64,000 nucleotides of DNA, taken from positions 37,361 to 101,360 of the forward strand of contig PABA01000006.1 of the NCBI GenBank assembly GCA_002699025.1. Direction: 5' to 3'. The stretch is from Sandaracinus sp. (lineage in GTDB: Bacteria > Myxococcota_A > Polyangia > Polyangiales > Houyiibacteriaceae). Shown here piece by piece: positions 1 to 8,884 of the stretch. The first letter of the stretch is position 1. The number at the start of each line of letters is the position of its first letter. Position numbers and translations under genes: made by a program. The notes beneath the pieces were generated by a model. The model made no database searches. It was not told the origin of the DNA and saw only the letters and a program-made list of their open reading frames with translations.

Positions 1-1
1 G

Positions 2-760
2 GCTCGCGACCTTCGCTTTTGGGTCGCGGCCCTCATCTTCGCGTTCCTTTCGTTCGCGCTGACGGGGAGCCGCGGGAGCATCGTATCCATCGCCATGGTC
101 GGGCTCGTCGTCGTGTTCATGCGTGACCGACGGATCCGCGTGGGGAGGGTCGCGCTCGCCGCCTTCGCAGCCATTTACGTCATCGGTGTCCTGGGACCGC
201 TCCGGCGGTCGGCCTTCCGTGACGGCGAGTTCAGCCTGGAGAACGTCCGGAGCGTGGATCTCGACGAGGGACTGGAAGGGGGAGGCGACGAGATCGTCAC
301 CCGCGCGAACAACAACAACGCGACGCTCGCCATCCTCGCCCGCGTGCCCGAGCGCGTCGACTTGCTCTACGGCAGCTCGTACGTCGCGCTCTTCACGGCG
401 CCCATTCCCAGAGCCTTGTGGGCCGGAAAGCCGGGCTTCACCGGAGGCCGTGTGGGCAAGGCGTTCTACGGCACGACGGGCGGGGTCCCGCCAGGCGCAG
501 TCGGCGAGGCCTACTGGAACTTCCACATCCCGGGTATCGTCCTCGTCTTCTGCCTGTTCGGCGCGTTCCAGAGGTGGATCGCCGACACCGTCGCAGCATA
601 CGACGCGCACCCATCACTCATCCCGATGTACGCCATGTGCCTAACCATGTTCCAGTCTCCGGTTGTCATGGGGTTCGTCTACCTGGTCAGCCACATCGTG
701 ATCGCCCTGATCGTCGTCTGGAGCATGGGAACGCTAGGGCATCGAGGACCACGAACATGA
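2..760 (+). CDS. O-antigen polymerase-like membrane protein (5'-truncated)
   Basis: The reading frame is open from base 2, so the gene begins before the window. Visible are hydrophobic segments (about bases 20-120, 150-215, 530-580 and 620-730) and a central periplasmic-type loop. The loop carries IPRALWAGKP, resembling the PR-x-W-x-KP signature of oligosaccharide repeat-unit polymerases. From family knowledge, such Wzy-type proteins join undecaprenyl-linked repeat units at the periplasmic face of the inner membrane. It overlaps the next gene by 4 bp (ATGA), so both are probably in one transcript. It could be another polytopic EPS protein; the motif and neighbours favour a polymerase. Confidence 0.65.
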   Translation, partial: ARDLRFWVAALIFAFLSFALTGSRGSIVSIAMVGLVVVFMRDRRIRVGRVALAAFAAIYVIGVLGPLRRSAFRDGEFSLENVRSVDLDEGLEGGGDEIVTRANNNNATLAILARVPERVDLLYGSSYVALFTAPIPRALWAGKPGFTGGRVGKAFYGTTGGVPPGAVGEAYWNFHIPGIVLVFCLFGAFQRWIADTVAAYDAHPSLIPMYAMCLTMFQSPVVMGFVYLVSHIVIALIVVWSMGTLGHRGPRT

Positions 761-1698
761 GCTCACCTGCGCTCGTATCCATCGTTGGCGTGAGCCGGAG
801 CGGGACCACGCTCATGCGCAATGTGCTGAACCGCTCGAGCAGTGTCGCGGTCGCGTCGGAAAACTACTTCCTGGGCCACCTCGTGAAGAGCCAGGGCATG
901 CGCCGCATCCTGTGCGATCGCTTCTCCTTGGCGAACGATGATGACCTCCGACTACTCGTCGACTTCATCTACTCGGGGGAGTTCAGGCAAGTCACCTGGC
1001 AGAAGAACTGGGGCTACTGGCGGTGGCTCCGCGACAACGTCAGCCGCGAGAACCTCGTTCGCCGACTCACGCGCTCCGACCGGACCGAGCGCGCGCTCTT
1101 CCTGGCGCTGGTGGGTGCCTACGCGGAGGCACAGGGAAAGCCCATCCTCGGCGAGAAGACACCTTCCCACTTCCGCTACCTCGACCAGCTGTTCGACTGG
1201 TTCCCGGATGCCAAGGTGGTCCACATGGTGAGAGACCCACGCGGCAATTGGTGGTCCGAGTGGCGAAGGCGCGGCCGACAGAAGCCGCATGAGCTGCCGG
1301 GCCCGTATCGCCTCGCCAAGCGCACCGACACGAGTCTGAAGGCCCTCATCACTGCGGTAGTCACCTACGCCTGGGGGGAGGCGATGCGTGCTCGGGCTTG
1401 GGCTCGGCGCGAGGTTCCGCGCTCCTATCTGGTGGTCCGCTTCGAGGATCTGGTGGCGGCGCAAGGCCGTGAGATCCGCCGGATATGCCGGTTCCTCGAC
1501 ATCCCCTTCGAGCCGCAGATGCTCGACCAAGAGGTCGTCAGTCGTGGCCACAAGCAGGGCATGAAGGGCTTCGACCGGGAGGCAGCGAAGCGGTGGAAAG
1601 AGGGAATCGATCCCTGGGTAGACCGCTGGTTCAGCACGGTCTTCCGCCACCCCTTGAACGACCTGGGCTATCTCGGAAACGAGGGAGACAACGCATGA
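757..1698 (+). CDS. Sulfotransferase family protein
   Basis: A 313-residue protein starting at the ATG that overlaps the upstream stop. The N-terminus has the PAPS-binding P-loop-like motif GVSRSGTTLMRNVLN (residues about 9-23). A second signature, VHMVRDPRGNWWSEW, matches the 3'-phosphate-binding strand-loop of sulfotransferases. These enzymes transfer sulfate from PAPS to hydroxyl or amino groups, here probably a sugar of the exported polysaccharide (inference from context). It ends in a 4-bp ATGA overlap with the WecA-like gene. It is one of three sulfotransferases in the locus; the acceptor cannot be read from the sequence. Confidence 0.85.
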   Translation: MSSPALVSIVGVSRSGTTLMRNVLNRSSSVAVASENYFLGHLVKSQGMRRILCDRFSLANDDDLRLLVDFIYSGEFRQVTWQKNWGYWRWLRDNVSRENLVRRLTRSDRTERALFLALVGAYAEAQGKPILGEKTPSHFRYLDQLFDWFPDAKVVHMVRDPRGNWWSEWRRRGRQKPHELPGPYRLAKRTDTSLKALITAVVTYAWGEAMRARAWARREVPRSYLVVRFEDLVAAQGREIRRICRFLDIPFEPQMLDQEVVSRGHKQGMKGFDREAAKRWKEGIDPWVDRWFSTVFRHPLNDLGYLGNEGDNA

Positions 1699-3143
1699 AG
1701 TCCTCCATCGTTACCTTCGTCATCGCGGCGGCCATCGCGTCGGTGCTCACGCCTGTGGTCATCCGGCTCGCCCGGCGACTGGGCGCCGTCGACATCGGAG
1801 GGGGTCGGCGCGTCCACCAGGGCCAGATCCCCAGGCTCGGTGGCATCGCCGTTGGCGTTGCCTTCTTCGCCGCAGTCGCCGTCCCCGGTCTCCTCGAGAG
1901 CGCGATCGGTCGCCGTTTCTTCGGCGAAGTGGATATCCTCATCGCTATCGGCGGCGGGGGCCTCTTGATGCTCGGCACGGGCATGGTCGATGACGTCCGA
2001 GGCGTGCGGGCCTGGCAGAAGCTCTTGCTTCAGGTAGGCGCAGCTTCCCTCGCATACGGACTCGGCCTTCGGATCGACGCGATCACGCTGCCCATGATCG
2101 GCAAGCTGGAGTTGGGGCTGCTCGCCTACCCCGCGACCGTCTTCTGGGTCGTCGGAATCGTGAACGCCATCAACCTGATCGACGGGCTCGACGGGCTCGC
2201 CGGCGGCGTCGCGTTTTTCGTATGCGTCACCAACTTCGCTGTCGCCTACCTCAACCACAGCGTGTTCGTGATGCTCCTTTCCGCGGGCCTCGCAGGAGCC
2301 ATTCTCGGGTTCCTCTTCTACAACTTCAACCCCGCCAGCATCTTCATGGGCGACACGGGCAGTCTCTTTCTCGGCTATGTCCTCGCCACGACGTCCATGC
2401 TCGGTGCGGCGACCAAGAGTTCGACGACCGTGGCCATCGTCGTGCCCCTCGTCGCACTAGGCTTACCGGTCCTCGATACGCTCTTCGCGATTTGGCGACG
2501 TTGGCTCGAGCGGCGACCCCTATTCTCGGCGGACCGGGGGCATATCCACCATCGGCTGGTCGACTTGGGTCTGACCCACCGTCGGGCCGTGCTCCTGCTC
2601 TACGGGCTGACCATTCTCTTTGCGGTGGGGGCGATCGCCGTCGCGCTGGGCCGCAGCCTCGAGATCGGCATCGCCCTCGTGCTGCTCTGCGTCGCGCTCG
2701 TAGGCATCGTGCGCTTCGTCGGCTACTTCGAGTACATCAGCCTCCGCCGTCGCGCGTCGCGTCTCACCCCCTTCACGGAGACCCTTCGTGAAGCTGTCCC
2801 CGCGATTCTCCGAGATCCGAACAGGCAACCGGATCACCTCCTCGGCGAGCTTTGTCGTCGCTCCGCGATCGTCGAGTGGGAGGTCAGGCGACAGAAACGC
2901 ACGCTTCGCCGCCATCGCTGCGAAGGGACGAAGGGGCGGCGCCGTGACTTCGTTGCAGCCGTGTTCACTCTCGGTGATGGAGAGCTCATCATTCGCTACA
3001 CGGGCAGCACGGTCTCGCCGGAGGATCGAATCCTCTTGCAGCTCGTGGCCGACACCCTCGACCCAGATTGGGTTTCGTCACTATCGGCCAGCGCCGCCCA
3101 CGCCTCGGGCGAGTTCGCCGCGAGCGCGGCGGACGGGAGCTGA
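1695..3143 (+). CDS. WecA/TagO-type undecaprenyl-phosphate sugar-1-phosphate transferase with C-terminal extension
   Basis: A 482-residue polytopic enzyme of the MraY/WecA superfamily. It would load the first sugar-phosphate onto undecaprenyl phosphate and so start repeat-unit synthesis. Catalytic motifs are intact: the Asp pair in MVDDVRG (residues 99-100), NAINLIDGLDGLAGG (158-171), FMGDTGS (Asp220) and the cytoplasmic HIHHR (283-287). About 370 residues account for the family fold. The last roughly 110 residues form a soluble, Arg-rich then mixed region with no family I recognise. Start chosen at the ATG overlapping the sulfotransferase stop (ATGA). Confidence 0.88.
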   Translation: MKSSIVTFVIAAAIASVLTPVVIRLARRLGAVDIGGGRRVHQGQIPRLGGIAVGVAFFAAVAVPGLLESAIGRRFFGEVDILIAIGGGGLLMLGTGMVDDVRGVRAWQKLLLQVGAASLAYGLGLRIDAITLPMIGKLELGLLAYPATVFWVVGIVNAINLIDGLDGLAGGVAFFVCVTNFAVAYLNHSVFVMLLSAGLAGAILGFLFYNFNPASIFMGDTGSLFLGYVLATTSMLGAATKSSTTVAIVVPLVALGLPVLDTLFAIWRRWLERRPLFSADRGHIHHRLVDLGLTHRRAVLLLYGLTILFAVGAIAVALGRSLEIGIALVLLCVALVGIVRFVGYFEYISLRRRASRLTPFTETLREAVPAILRDPNRQPDHLLGELCRRSAIVEWEVRRQKRTLRRHRCEGTKGRRRDFVAAVFTLGDGELIIRYTGSTVSPEDRILLQLVADTLDPDWVSSLSASAAHASGEFAASAADGS

Positions 3144-3257
3144 GCGCTGACGCACGCGATCCGAGCGCGGGCCGCCCTATTCGTCCCGCTCGCCCTCGGC
3201 CCACTCCTGCTCGCTGGCGCTCCTGCGTGGGCCACGGTTGTCATCGCAGGGCTGGGG

Positions 3258-5543
3258 TTGATGGCGTTCGCCGTGGTGGCCCAAACGTCGGGCATCACAC
3301 GACCCGGACCGATCGGCGCGCTGCTCCTCACGGGTTTGGGGCTGACGGCCCTTCAGGCAGTCCCGCTCCCCACCCCACTCGTCGAATGGCTCCAGCCCCA
3401 CGCCGTGCAGCACACCACGGAAAGCGCCCGGCTGCTCGGAAGTGAGCCGCCCGCCTTCGTGGCGCTCTCGCTCGCGCCCATTGCCAGCTGGACCGCGCTC
3501 CTCCGAGGTGTCGCCTGCGCGGCGGTCTACGCCGCAAGCTGCAGCGTAGCGCGTCGACTCGGTCGCCGCGCCGTCCTCGAGCTCACGAGCGCCGCGGTGG
3601 GTGTGACGGCGCTGGTCATCGGCGCGCACGCAGCAGCTGGCACCGAGCTCGTCTACGGCGTCTATGACCCCATCTACGTCCAGCCTCGACTGGTGGGACC
3701 CGTGCTCAACGGCAACCACCTCTCCGGGCTCATGGTGCTCGGTGCCGTGACTTCGTTTTGGCTCTCCACCACCTCCGAGGGACGCTCGCAGCGGGTCGCC
3801 TGGCTCGGGCTGTGCCTGCTGGAGGCGGCCTTCGCGCTCTATACGCTGAGCCGCGGGGGAGCCGCCGCGCTCGGCCTGGCATTCTTCCTCCTCGCCGGCC
3901 TGTCGCTGCGGTCGCGGAGTCGTGTTCGCTCTCGGCAGCGGGTCGCGCTGACGTGGACGGTCGCCGTGCTCATCATCGGCGGCGCCGTCATCGTGGACTG
4001 GGCTTCGTCGGACCTTCGCACACAGTTCGAATCGGGCCCCTATGAGAAGCACGAGCTCGCCCTCGAGGGCGTGCAGGTTGCCCTCGCCCACCCGTTGCTA
4101 GGCGTCGGACGCGGAGCCTACGCGGTAGGCGTCGCTGAGCTGCACGGGGGGCTACGGAGGGCGACCCACCCTGAGAACATCATTGCCCAACACGTGGCGG
4201 AGTGGGGCATCTTCGGCGCGGTGTTCCTCCTCGGGGTCGCCGCCGAGCTCATCCGACGGGCCCTCCGCACGCGTAGCAGCGCCGTGGCCGCCGCTACGGC
4301 GGGCCTCGTCGCCGTTTCCGCCCAGAATCTGGCCGACTTCAGCCTGGAGATGACCGGCATCGCGATCGTGGTCATGGCCGCGCTCGCCATCGTGACCCGC
4401 CCTGAGGAAGAAATCCGCGTTCCGAGGCGACCCATGGTGCTGGTGGGAGCACTGGCCGCGAGTGGCCTTCTCGGTACCGCGGCGTGGAGCTCCCTGTTCC
4501 ATGACGCCACGCGCACGCAGCTCGCGCTCGAGATGGGGCTGACGCGCGGCGACTGGCAGCGGGTGATTGATGATGCAGAAGACGCCATCGCGCGCCACCC
4601 GGCAGAGCCGGCCTTTCCGCTCCTGCTCGGCACAGCCCTCGCCCGGCGCGCCGACGCGAGTGCCCTTCCCGCGCTCAATCGCGCCATGGTGCTCGCTCCA
4701 CGCTGGCCCCAGCCGCACATCGAGGCCGCACGGGTGTTGAGCGCGCTGGGACGAACTGACCAAGCTCTCCTGGAGCTCCGCGCCGGTGCCGAGCGCGATC
4801 CCGAGATGACCGCCCCGTTCGTGTGCGCCCTCGTGGGAAGCTCGGACACGCAGCGCGCCTGGCGGGCCATCCCGGAAGCGGGCATCACCCGTTCGCAGAC
4901 CTTGAACCTCGTGGCGGGCTGCCTACCGGAGAATGACGCCGTGGCCGCTCGCATGGACGACGAGATACTCCGGCGTCACCCTGGTCATGTCCATGCTGGG
5001 CTTCGACGCGCGGCTCGCCTCGAGGGCGCCGCGCGCACCGAGGCGCTCGAGACGCTCATCGGAGCACACCCGGAAGACGAGCGCGCTTGGCGGCAGCTCG
5101 CGCGGGCCCACGCCGATCTGAACGCATTCGCAGCGGTGGTCGAGGTGACGGAGCAGGCTCGAGATGCCATCGGTCCTGACGGGACCCTCTTGGCCCTCGA
5201 AGCGCGGGCGTTGGCCGCCCTCGGCCGAGAGGCCGCCGCGCGGCGGGCGGTCGACGACCTTCGGGGGCTCGGGGGGATCTCCGCGGAGCGCATGACGAGC
5301 ACCTACCTCGTCGAGGCCGATGTGGAAGAGATGCTGGGCAACCCGGCCCGGGCACTTCGAGCAGTCGAGCAAGCGGAGCGTCTCGACCCATCACCGCAGG
5401 TGCTCCGGCGCCTCATCGACCTCTCACGCGAGGTCGGCGACGAGCGGCGCGGGTACGCTGCCCGGGCGAAGCTCTGTCGCCTCCACGACGAAGAGGCCGC
5501 CTGCAGGGCGGTGAATGCCGTGGCACGGCCAGGACACCAGTGA
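3258..5543 (+). CDS. O-antigen ligase/polymerase (Wzy_C-like) fused to TPR region
   Basis: At least 761 residues. The first half has about ten hydrophobic segments with typical O-antigen ligase landmarks: VGPVLNGNHLSG, the arginine in LSRGGAA, and the conserved loop HPENIIAQHVAEWG before a membrane helix. The second half, from about residue 420, is soluble and built of TPR-like helical pairs. It probably polymerises or ligates polysaccharide in the inner membrane with a periplasmic TPR arm. Start is uncertain: 3258 is the first ATG, but the frame is open back to the previous stop and encodes an extra hydrophobic helix. A CTG at 3147 sits 7 nt after GGGAG, so the true start may be that CTG. 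Confidence 0.82.
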   Translation: MMAFAVVAQTSGITRPGPIGALLLTGLGLTALQAVPLPTPLVEWLQPHAVQHTTESARLLGSEPPAFVALSLAPIASWTALLRGVACAAVYAASCSVARRLGRRAVLELTSAAVGVTALVIGAHAAAGTELVYGVYDPIYVQPRLVGPVLNGNHLSGLMVLGAVTSFWLSTTSEGRSQRVAWLGLCLLEAAFALYTLSRGGAAALGLAFFLLAGLSLRSRSRVRSRQRVALTWTVAVLIIGGAVIVDWASSDLRTQFESGPYEKHELALEGVQVALAHPLLGVGRGAYAVGVAELHGGLRRATHPENIIAQHVAEWGIFGAVFLLGVAAELIRRALRTRSSAVAAATAGLVAVSAQNLADFSLEMTGIAIVVMAALAIVTRPEEEIRVPRRPMVLVGALAASGLLGTAAWSSLFHDATRTQLALEMGLTRGDWQRVIDDAEDAIARHPAEPAFPLLLGTALARRADASALPALNRAMVLAPRWPQPHIEAARVLSALGRTDQALLELRAGAERDPEMTAPFVCALVGSSDTQRAWRAIPEAGITRSQTLNLVAGCLPENDAVAARMDDEILRRHPGHVHAGLRRAARLEGAARTEALETLIGAHPEDERAWRQLARAHADLNAFAAVVEVTEQARDAIGPDGTLLALEARALAALGREAAARRAVDDLRGLGGISAERMTSTYLVEADVEEMLGNPARALRAVEQAERLDPSPQVLRRLIDLSREVGDERRGYAARAKLCRLHDEEAACRAVNAVARPGHQ

Positions 5544-5558
5544 TAGAGGACCTCTGCA

Positions 5559-7784
5559 GTGAGTGACGTATCGCACCTTCGAGAAGTCGGCCCGGAGCCG
5601 GCCCGGACGGCCGATCCGCCCGTGAACGTGCGTGAGCTGCTCGCCACCGTCGCCGAGCGGAAGTGGCTCATCCTGGGGGTGGCGTCCATCGTCGCCTTGC
5701 TCGCACTCTTCTGGACCCTTCGACAGCCCAAGATCTTCGAGGCCGAGTGCACGTTGGAATACGACCCGACTCCTCCCCGCCCCCTCGGCGCCGAAGTTCA
5801 CGACGTCGCCGATCCGGTCGGGAGCTATTGGGCGAGCGTCGAGTACTTCCGAACCCAGAACGAAATCCTCCAGTCCCGCTCCGTGGCCGAGCGCGCCGTC
5901 CGCGAGCTCGGACTGCATCGAGACCCAGGCTTCGTGGGAGTGCCGGAGGAAGAGCGTGACGGGTGGCGAGGCATCAGCGTCGAACTGGCAGCCGACCGAC
6001 TACGCAGCCGGCTCGCCGTCGAGCAGGAGCAGGAGACCCGCATCGTCACCGTGAGCTTCCGCGATGAGGACCCGGAGCGGGCGCAGCTCGTGGTGAACAC
6101 GATCGTGGATGGCTACTTGGAGAAGCTCCTCGAGGACCGGCTCGGGACTACCGTGAGCGCCCTCGCCTGGCTTCAGGAGCAGCTGGACGACCTCAAGGGC
6201 GAGCTCGAAGGCTCCGAGCTCGCTCTTCATCAGTTCAAACGCGACAACAACATTCTCTCCGTCTCGCTCGAGGACCGGCAGAACATCATCGCGAACGACA
6301 TCCGACAGTTCAGCCAAGCGCTCACGGAGACCCGAGCTCGCCGTATCGAGCTGCAGGCTCGACTCGGTGTGCTCAGGAGGGCCACAGAGGATCCCGAGAT
6401 CGCTTCGACCGTTCTCGAGCAGAACGAGACACTGGGCACCCTACGGACCGAGCTCCAGCGACTCCAATCGCAGCGGGCCTCCGAGAACGTGTCGCGGGGC
6501 ACGAACCACCCCATGGTTCGGGAGCTGACGGCCCAAATCGAGGTCCTCGAAGAGAAGATCGCCGAGGAGATCGCGCGCGTCACGGCGAGCGTCGCGGGCG
6601 ATTTGGCCGAGGTTCGACGCACAGAGACCGGCCTCGGCCAAGCCCTACAGGAAGCCAACGAACGGGGCCTGGACCTCAACTTGTTGGAAATCGAGTACAC
6701 TCGTCTCCATCGCGAGCGGGAGAACAGCAGCGAGCTCCATGAACTCCTCCTCCAGCGCACCGCGCAAACGAATCTGACGAAGGCGATGCGCGTCGACCAC
6801 GTCCGGGTCGTGGACGAGGCCCTCCTCCCAACGCGTCCGGTTAGCCCCAAGCTCTCACTCAACCTGGCCGCCGGGACTTTCCTGGGCTTGGTGTTGGGCA
6901 TCGTCATCGCGCTCGGCATCGACCACATGGATCGGACCATTCGGGCGCCGAGCGACATCGAGTCCACCGGCCTCACAGTGCTCGGGGTCGTACCCGCGGC
7001 CGCCGAGGAGGGTGCAGCGCGCAAGCGAAAGCGACGGCGGCGGGTGGCGGGTCCGATGACGGACCGCGACCTCATCGCCTACTCGCACCCGATGTCCTCC
7101 ATCGCAGAGCACTGCCGGGCCATCCGCACGAACCTGACCTTCATGTCACCCGAGAAGCCCTTCGAGGTGCTGGTGGTGACGAGCCCGGGACCTCGAGAAG
7201 GAAAGACGACCTTCGCGACCAATCTGGCGATCACCCTCGCTCAGGCCGGCGACCGAGTCCTTCTCATCGACACGGACCTGCGGCGCCCCCGCATCCACAA
7301 GACGTTCCACACCAGCCTCGAGCGAGGGGTGACCAGCATCTTGGTTGGCGAGCACTCGCTCTCGGACGCCGTGCAGGAGACCGAGATTGGCGGCCTGGAC
7401 GTCCTGGTGGCCGGCCCGGTACCGCCCAACCCGAGCGAGCTACTTCACGTGACGAGGTTCCGCGATCTTCTGGCCGAGGCCCGCCGACGCTACGACCGCG
7501 TGATCCTCGACAGCCCCCCGGTCGGTGCCGTCACGGATGCCGCGATCATCGCGCCCCGAGTCGACGCCACGGTCGTCGTGGTGCGCGGCCAGCAGACTCA
7601 CAAGGAGGAGCTCCGCCTCGCCGTGCGCCAGCTCCGGGATGTTGGTGCACGAATCGCCGGCGTCGTTCTGAACGACCTCGACGTGTCGCGGCGTTCCTAC
7701 GGCTACGGCGGCTACTATTACCAACGGAAGGGCTACTATTCGAGCCGAGATGACGAGCCCAATGAGCTCCACGAGACCGCCTGA
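5559..7784 (+). CDS. Wzc-like polysaccharide co-polymerase and tyrosine autokinase
   Basis: A 741-residue fusion. The N-terminus is a Wzz-type chain-length domain bounded by two membrane helices (about residues 34-55 and 430-452), with a long periplasmic coiled coil between. The C-terminus is a bacterial tyrosine kinase domain with Walker A GPREGKTT (about 544-551), Walker A' LLIDTDLRRPR and Walker B VILDSPPV. A tail rich in tyrosines (YGYGGYYYQRKGYY) is the autophosphorylation cluster. From family knowledge it controls chain length and couples synthesis to export. The GTG start follows the ligase gene by 15 bp; the glycosyltransferase begins 2 bp after its stop. Confidence 0.92.
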   Translation: MSDVSHLREVGPEPARTADPPVNVRELLATVAERKWLILGVASIVALLALFWTLRQPKIFEAECTLEYDPTPPRPLGAEVHDVADPVGSYWASVEYFRTQNEILQSRSVAERAVRELGLHRDPGFVGVPEEERDGWRGISVELAADRLRSRLAVEQEQETRIVTVSFRDEDPERAQLVVNTIVDGYLEKLLEDRLGTTVSALAWLQEQLDDLKGELEGSELALHQFKRDNNILSVSLEDRQNIIANDIRQFSQALTETRARRIELQARLGVLRRATEDPEIASTVLEQNETLGTLRTELQRLQSQRASENVSRGTNHPMVRELTAQIEVLEEKIAEEIARVTASVAGDLAEVRRTETGLGQALQEANERGLDLNLLEIEYTRLHRERENSSELHELLLQRTAQTNLTKAMRVDHVRVVDEALLPTRPVSPKLSLNLAAGTFLGLVLGIVIALGIDHMDRTIRAPSDIESTGLTVLGVVPAAAEEGAARKRKRRRRVAGPMTDRDLIAYSHPMSSIAEHCRAIRTNLTFMSPEKPFEVLVVTSPGPREGKTTFATNLAITLAQAGDRVLLIDTDLRRPRIHKTFHTSLERGVTSILVGEHSLSDAVQETEIGGLDVLVAGPVPPNPSELLHVTRFRDLLAEARRRYDRVILDSPPVGAVTDAAIIAPRVDATVVVVRGQQTHKEELRLAVRQLRDVGARIAGVVLNDLDVSRRSYGYGGYYYQRKGYYSSRDDEPNELHETA

Positions 7785-7786
7785 GT

Positions 7787-8884
7787 ATGCGCATCGTGTA
7801 CTCATCGCTCGCCCATCTTCCCGGCGAGACCGCCAACTCGGTGCACATCGCACGGATGTGCGACGCCTTCACTTCACTCGGCCACGAGGTCACGCTCGTC
7901 GCCGCTCACAGTAGTGAACCCACCACCGTGCGGGAGTTCTACGGACTCGACGGCGACTTCGACACCGTCTCACTCGACCCGTGGGATGGTGTCCGGGGCT
8001 GGTCTCACGTCGCCGCGGCCAAGACGGCCCTCATCGCTCGTCGGAGGAAGGCCGACTTCGTGTACGGACGCTTTGCATGGGGGTGCGCCTTGTCTGGAAT
8101 GGCTGCGGTCCCCTTCGCGGTGGAGTTCCACACCCCCCCCCCAACCGGCTCATTCGGTCGGCGAGTTCGCTGGGAGAGCGTTCGACGACACCCACTCCTC
8201 AGGGCCATGGTGGCAATCACCGAGTCGCTGAAGCGTGACCTCCATGCGTTGGGGGCCTCAGGCCGAGTCTTGGTCGAGCCCGATGCAGCATCCCCTCCTG
8301 GCTCGGCGCCTCCGCTTCGGCTGGAGGGGAGAACGCGGATTGGCTACGTAGGTCAGCTGTACCCTGGAAAGGGCATGGACCTGATCGCCCGCCTGGTACG
8401 ACGCATGCCCGAGTGCGACTTCCACGTCGCCGGGGGGCCCGAAGACCTGGTTCGTCACTGGTCGGGCGTCCTTGCCGATTGCCCCAACGCCCACTTCCAC
8501 GGCTTCATCGCGCCACACCAAACGGATCGATTCCGACGAGGGTGCGACCTCTTGCTCGCCCCCTACAGCGCGAAGGTAGAAGGCTGTGATGGAAAACAGA
8601 TAGGCCGCTGGATGTCGCCTCTCAAGCTCTTCGAGTACATGGCCTCCGGAGTCCCGTTCCTCACCTCCGACTTGCCTGTCTTGCGAGAGGTGCTCTATGG
8701 GCCACTTGAGACCGCGCTCTGTGACCCAACCAGTCCCGCGGATTGGGAACGAAAGGCCCGACTCCTCCTCACCGACCCGGAACGCAGTGCAGCCCTCACA
8801 GCCCACGCTCGCGCCAGGGCCAAAGCGCATACCTGGGCAGCGCGTGCGCAACGAATTCTCGAGTTCTGTCAGCTGTCAGAATGA
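7787..8884 (+). CDS. GT4-family glycosyltransferase
   Basis: A 365-residue GT-B fold glycosyltransferase. The N-terminus MRIVYSSLAHLPGETANSVH is a typical acceptor-side Rossmann start. The donor-side half begins at RIGYVGQLYPGKGMDL and ends with the nucleotide-sugar motif PLKLFEYMASGVPFLTS. It should transfer a sugar to the lipid-linked repeat unit in the cytoplasm; which sugar cannot be told. It follows the autokinase by 2 bp and shares ATGA with the next sulfotransferase. Oddity: codons for HTPPPT form an uninterrupted run of ten C (8133-8142), a potential slippage site; as read here the gene is intact. Confidence 0.87.
   Translation: MRIVYSSLAHLPGETANSVHIARMCDAFTSLGHEVTLVAAHSSEPTTVREFYGLDGDFDTVSLDPWDGVRGWSHVAAAKTALIARRRKADFVYGRFAWGCALSGMAAVPFAVEFHTPPPTGSFGRRVRWESVRRHPLLRAMVAITESLKRDLHALGASGRVLVEPDAASPPGSAPPLRLEGRTRIGYVGQLYPGKGMDLIARLVRRMPECDFHVAGGPEDLVRHWSGVLADCPNAHFHGFIAPHQTDRFRRGCDLLLAPYSAKVEGCDGKQIGRWMSPLKLFEYMASGVPFLTSDLPVLREVLYGPLETALCDPTSPADWERKARLLLTDPERSAALTAHARARAKAHTWAARAQRILEFCQLSE
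8133..8142 (+). repeat. Homopolymeric C10 tract inside glycosyltransferase gene
   Basis: Ten consecutive cytosines lie within the coding sequence about one third into the glycosyltransferase. Gain or loss of one C would shift the frame and truncate the enzyme. Such tracts act as phase-variation switches in surface-polysaccharide genes of some bacteria. That this one switches is inference. Confidence 0.6.
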
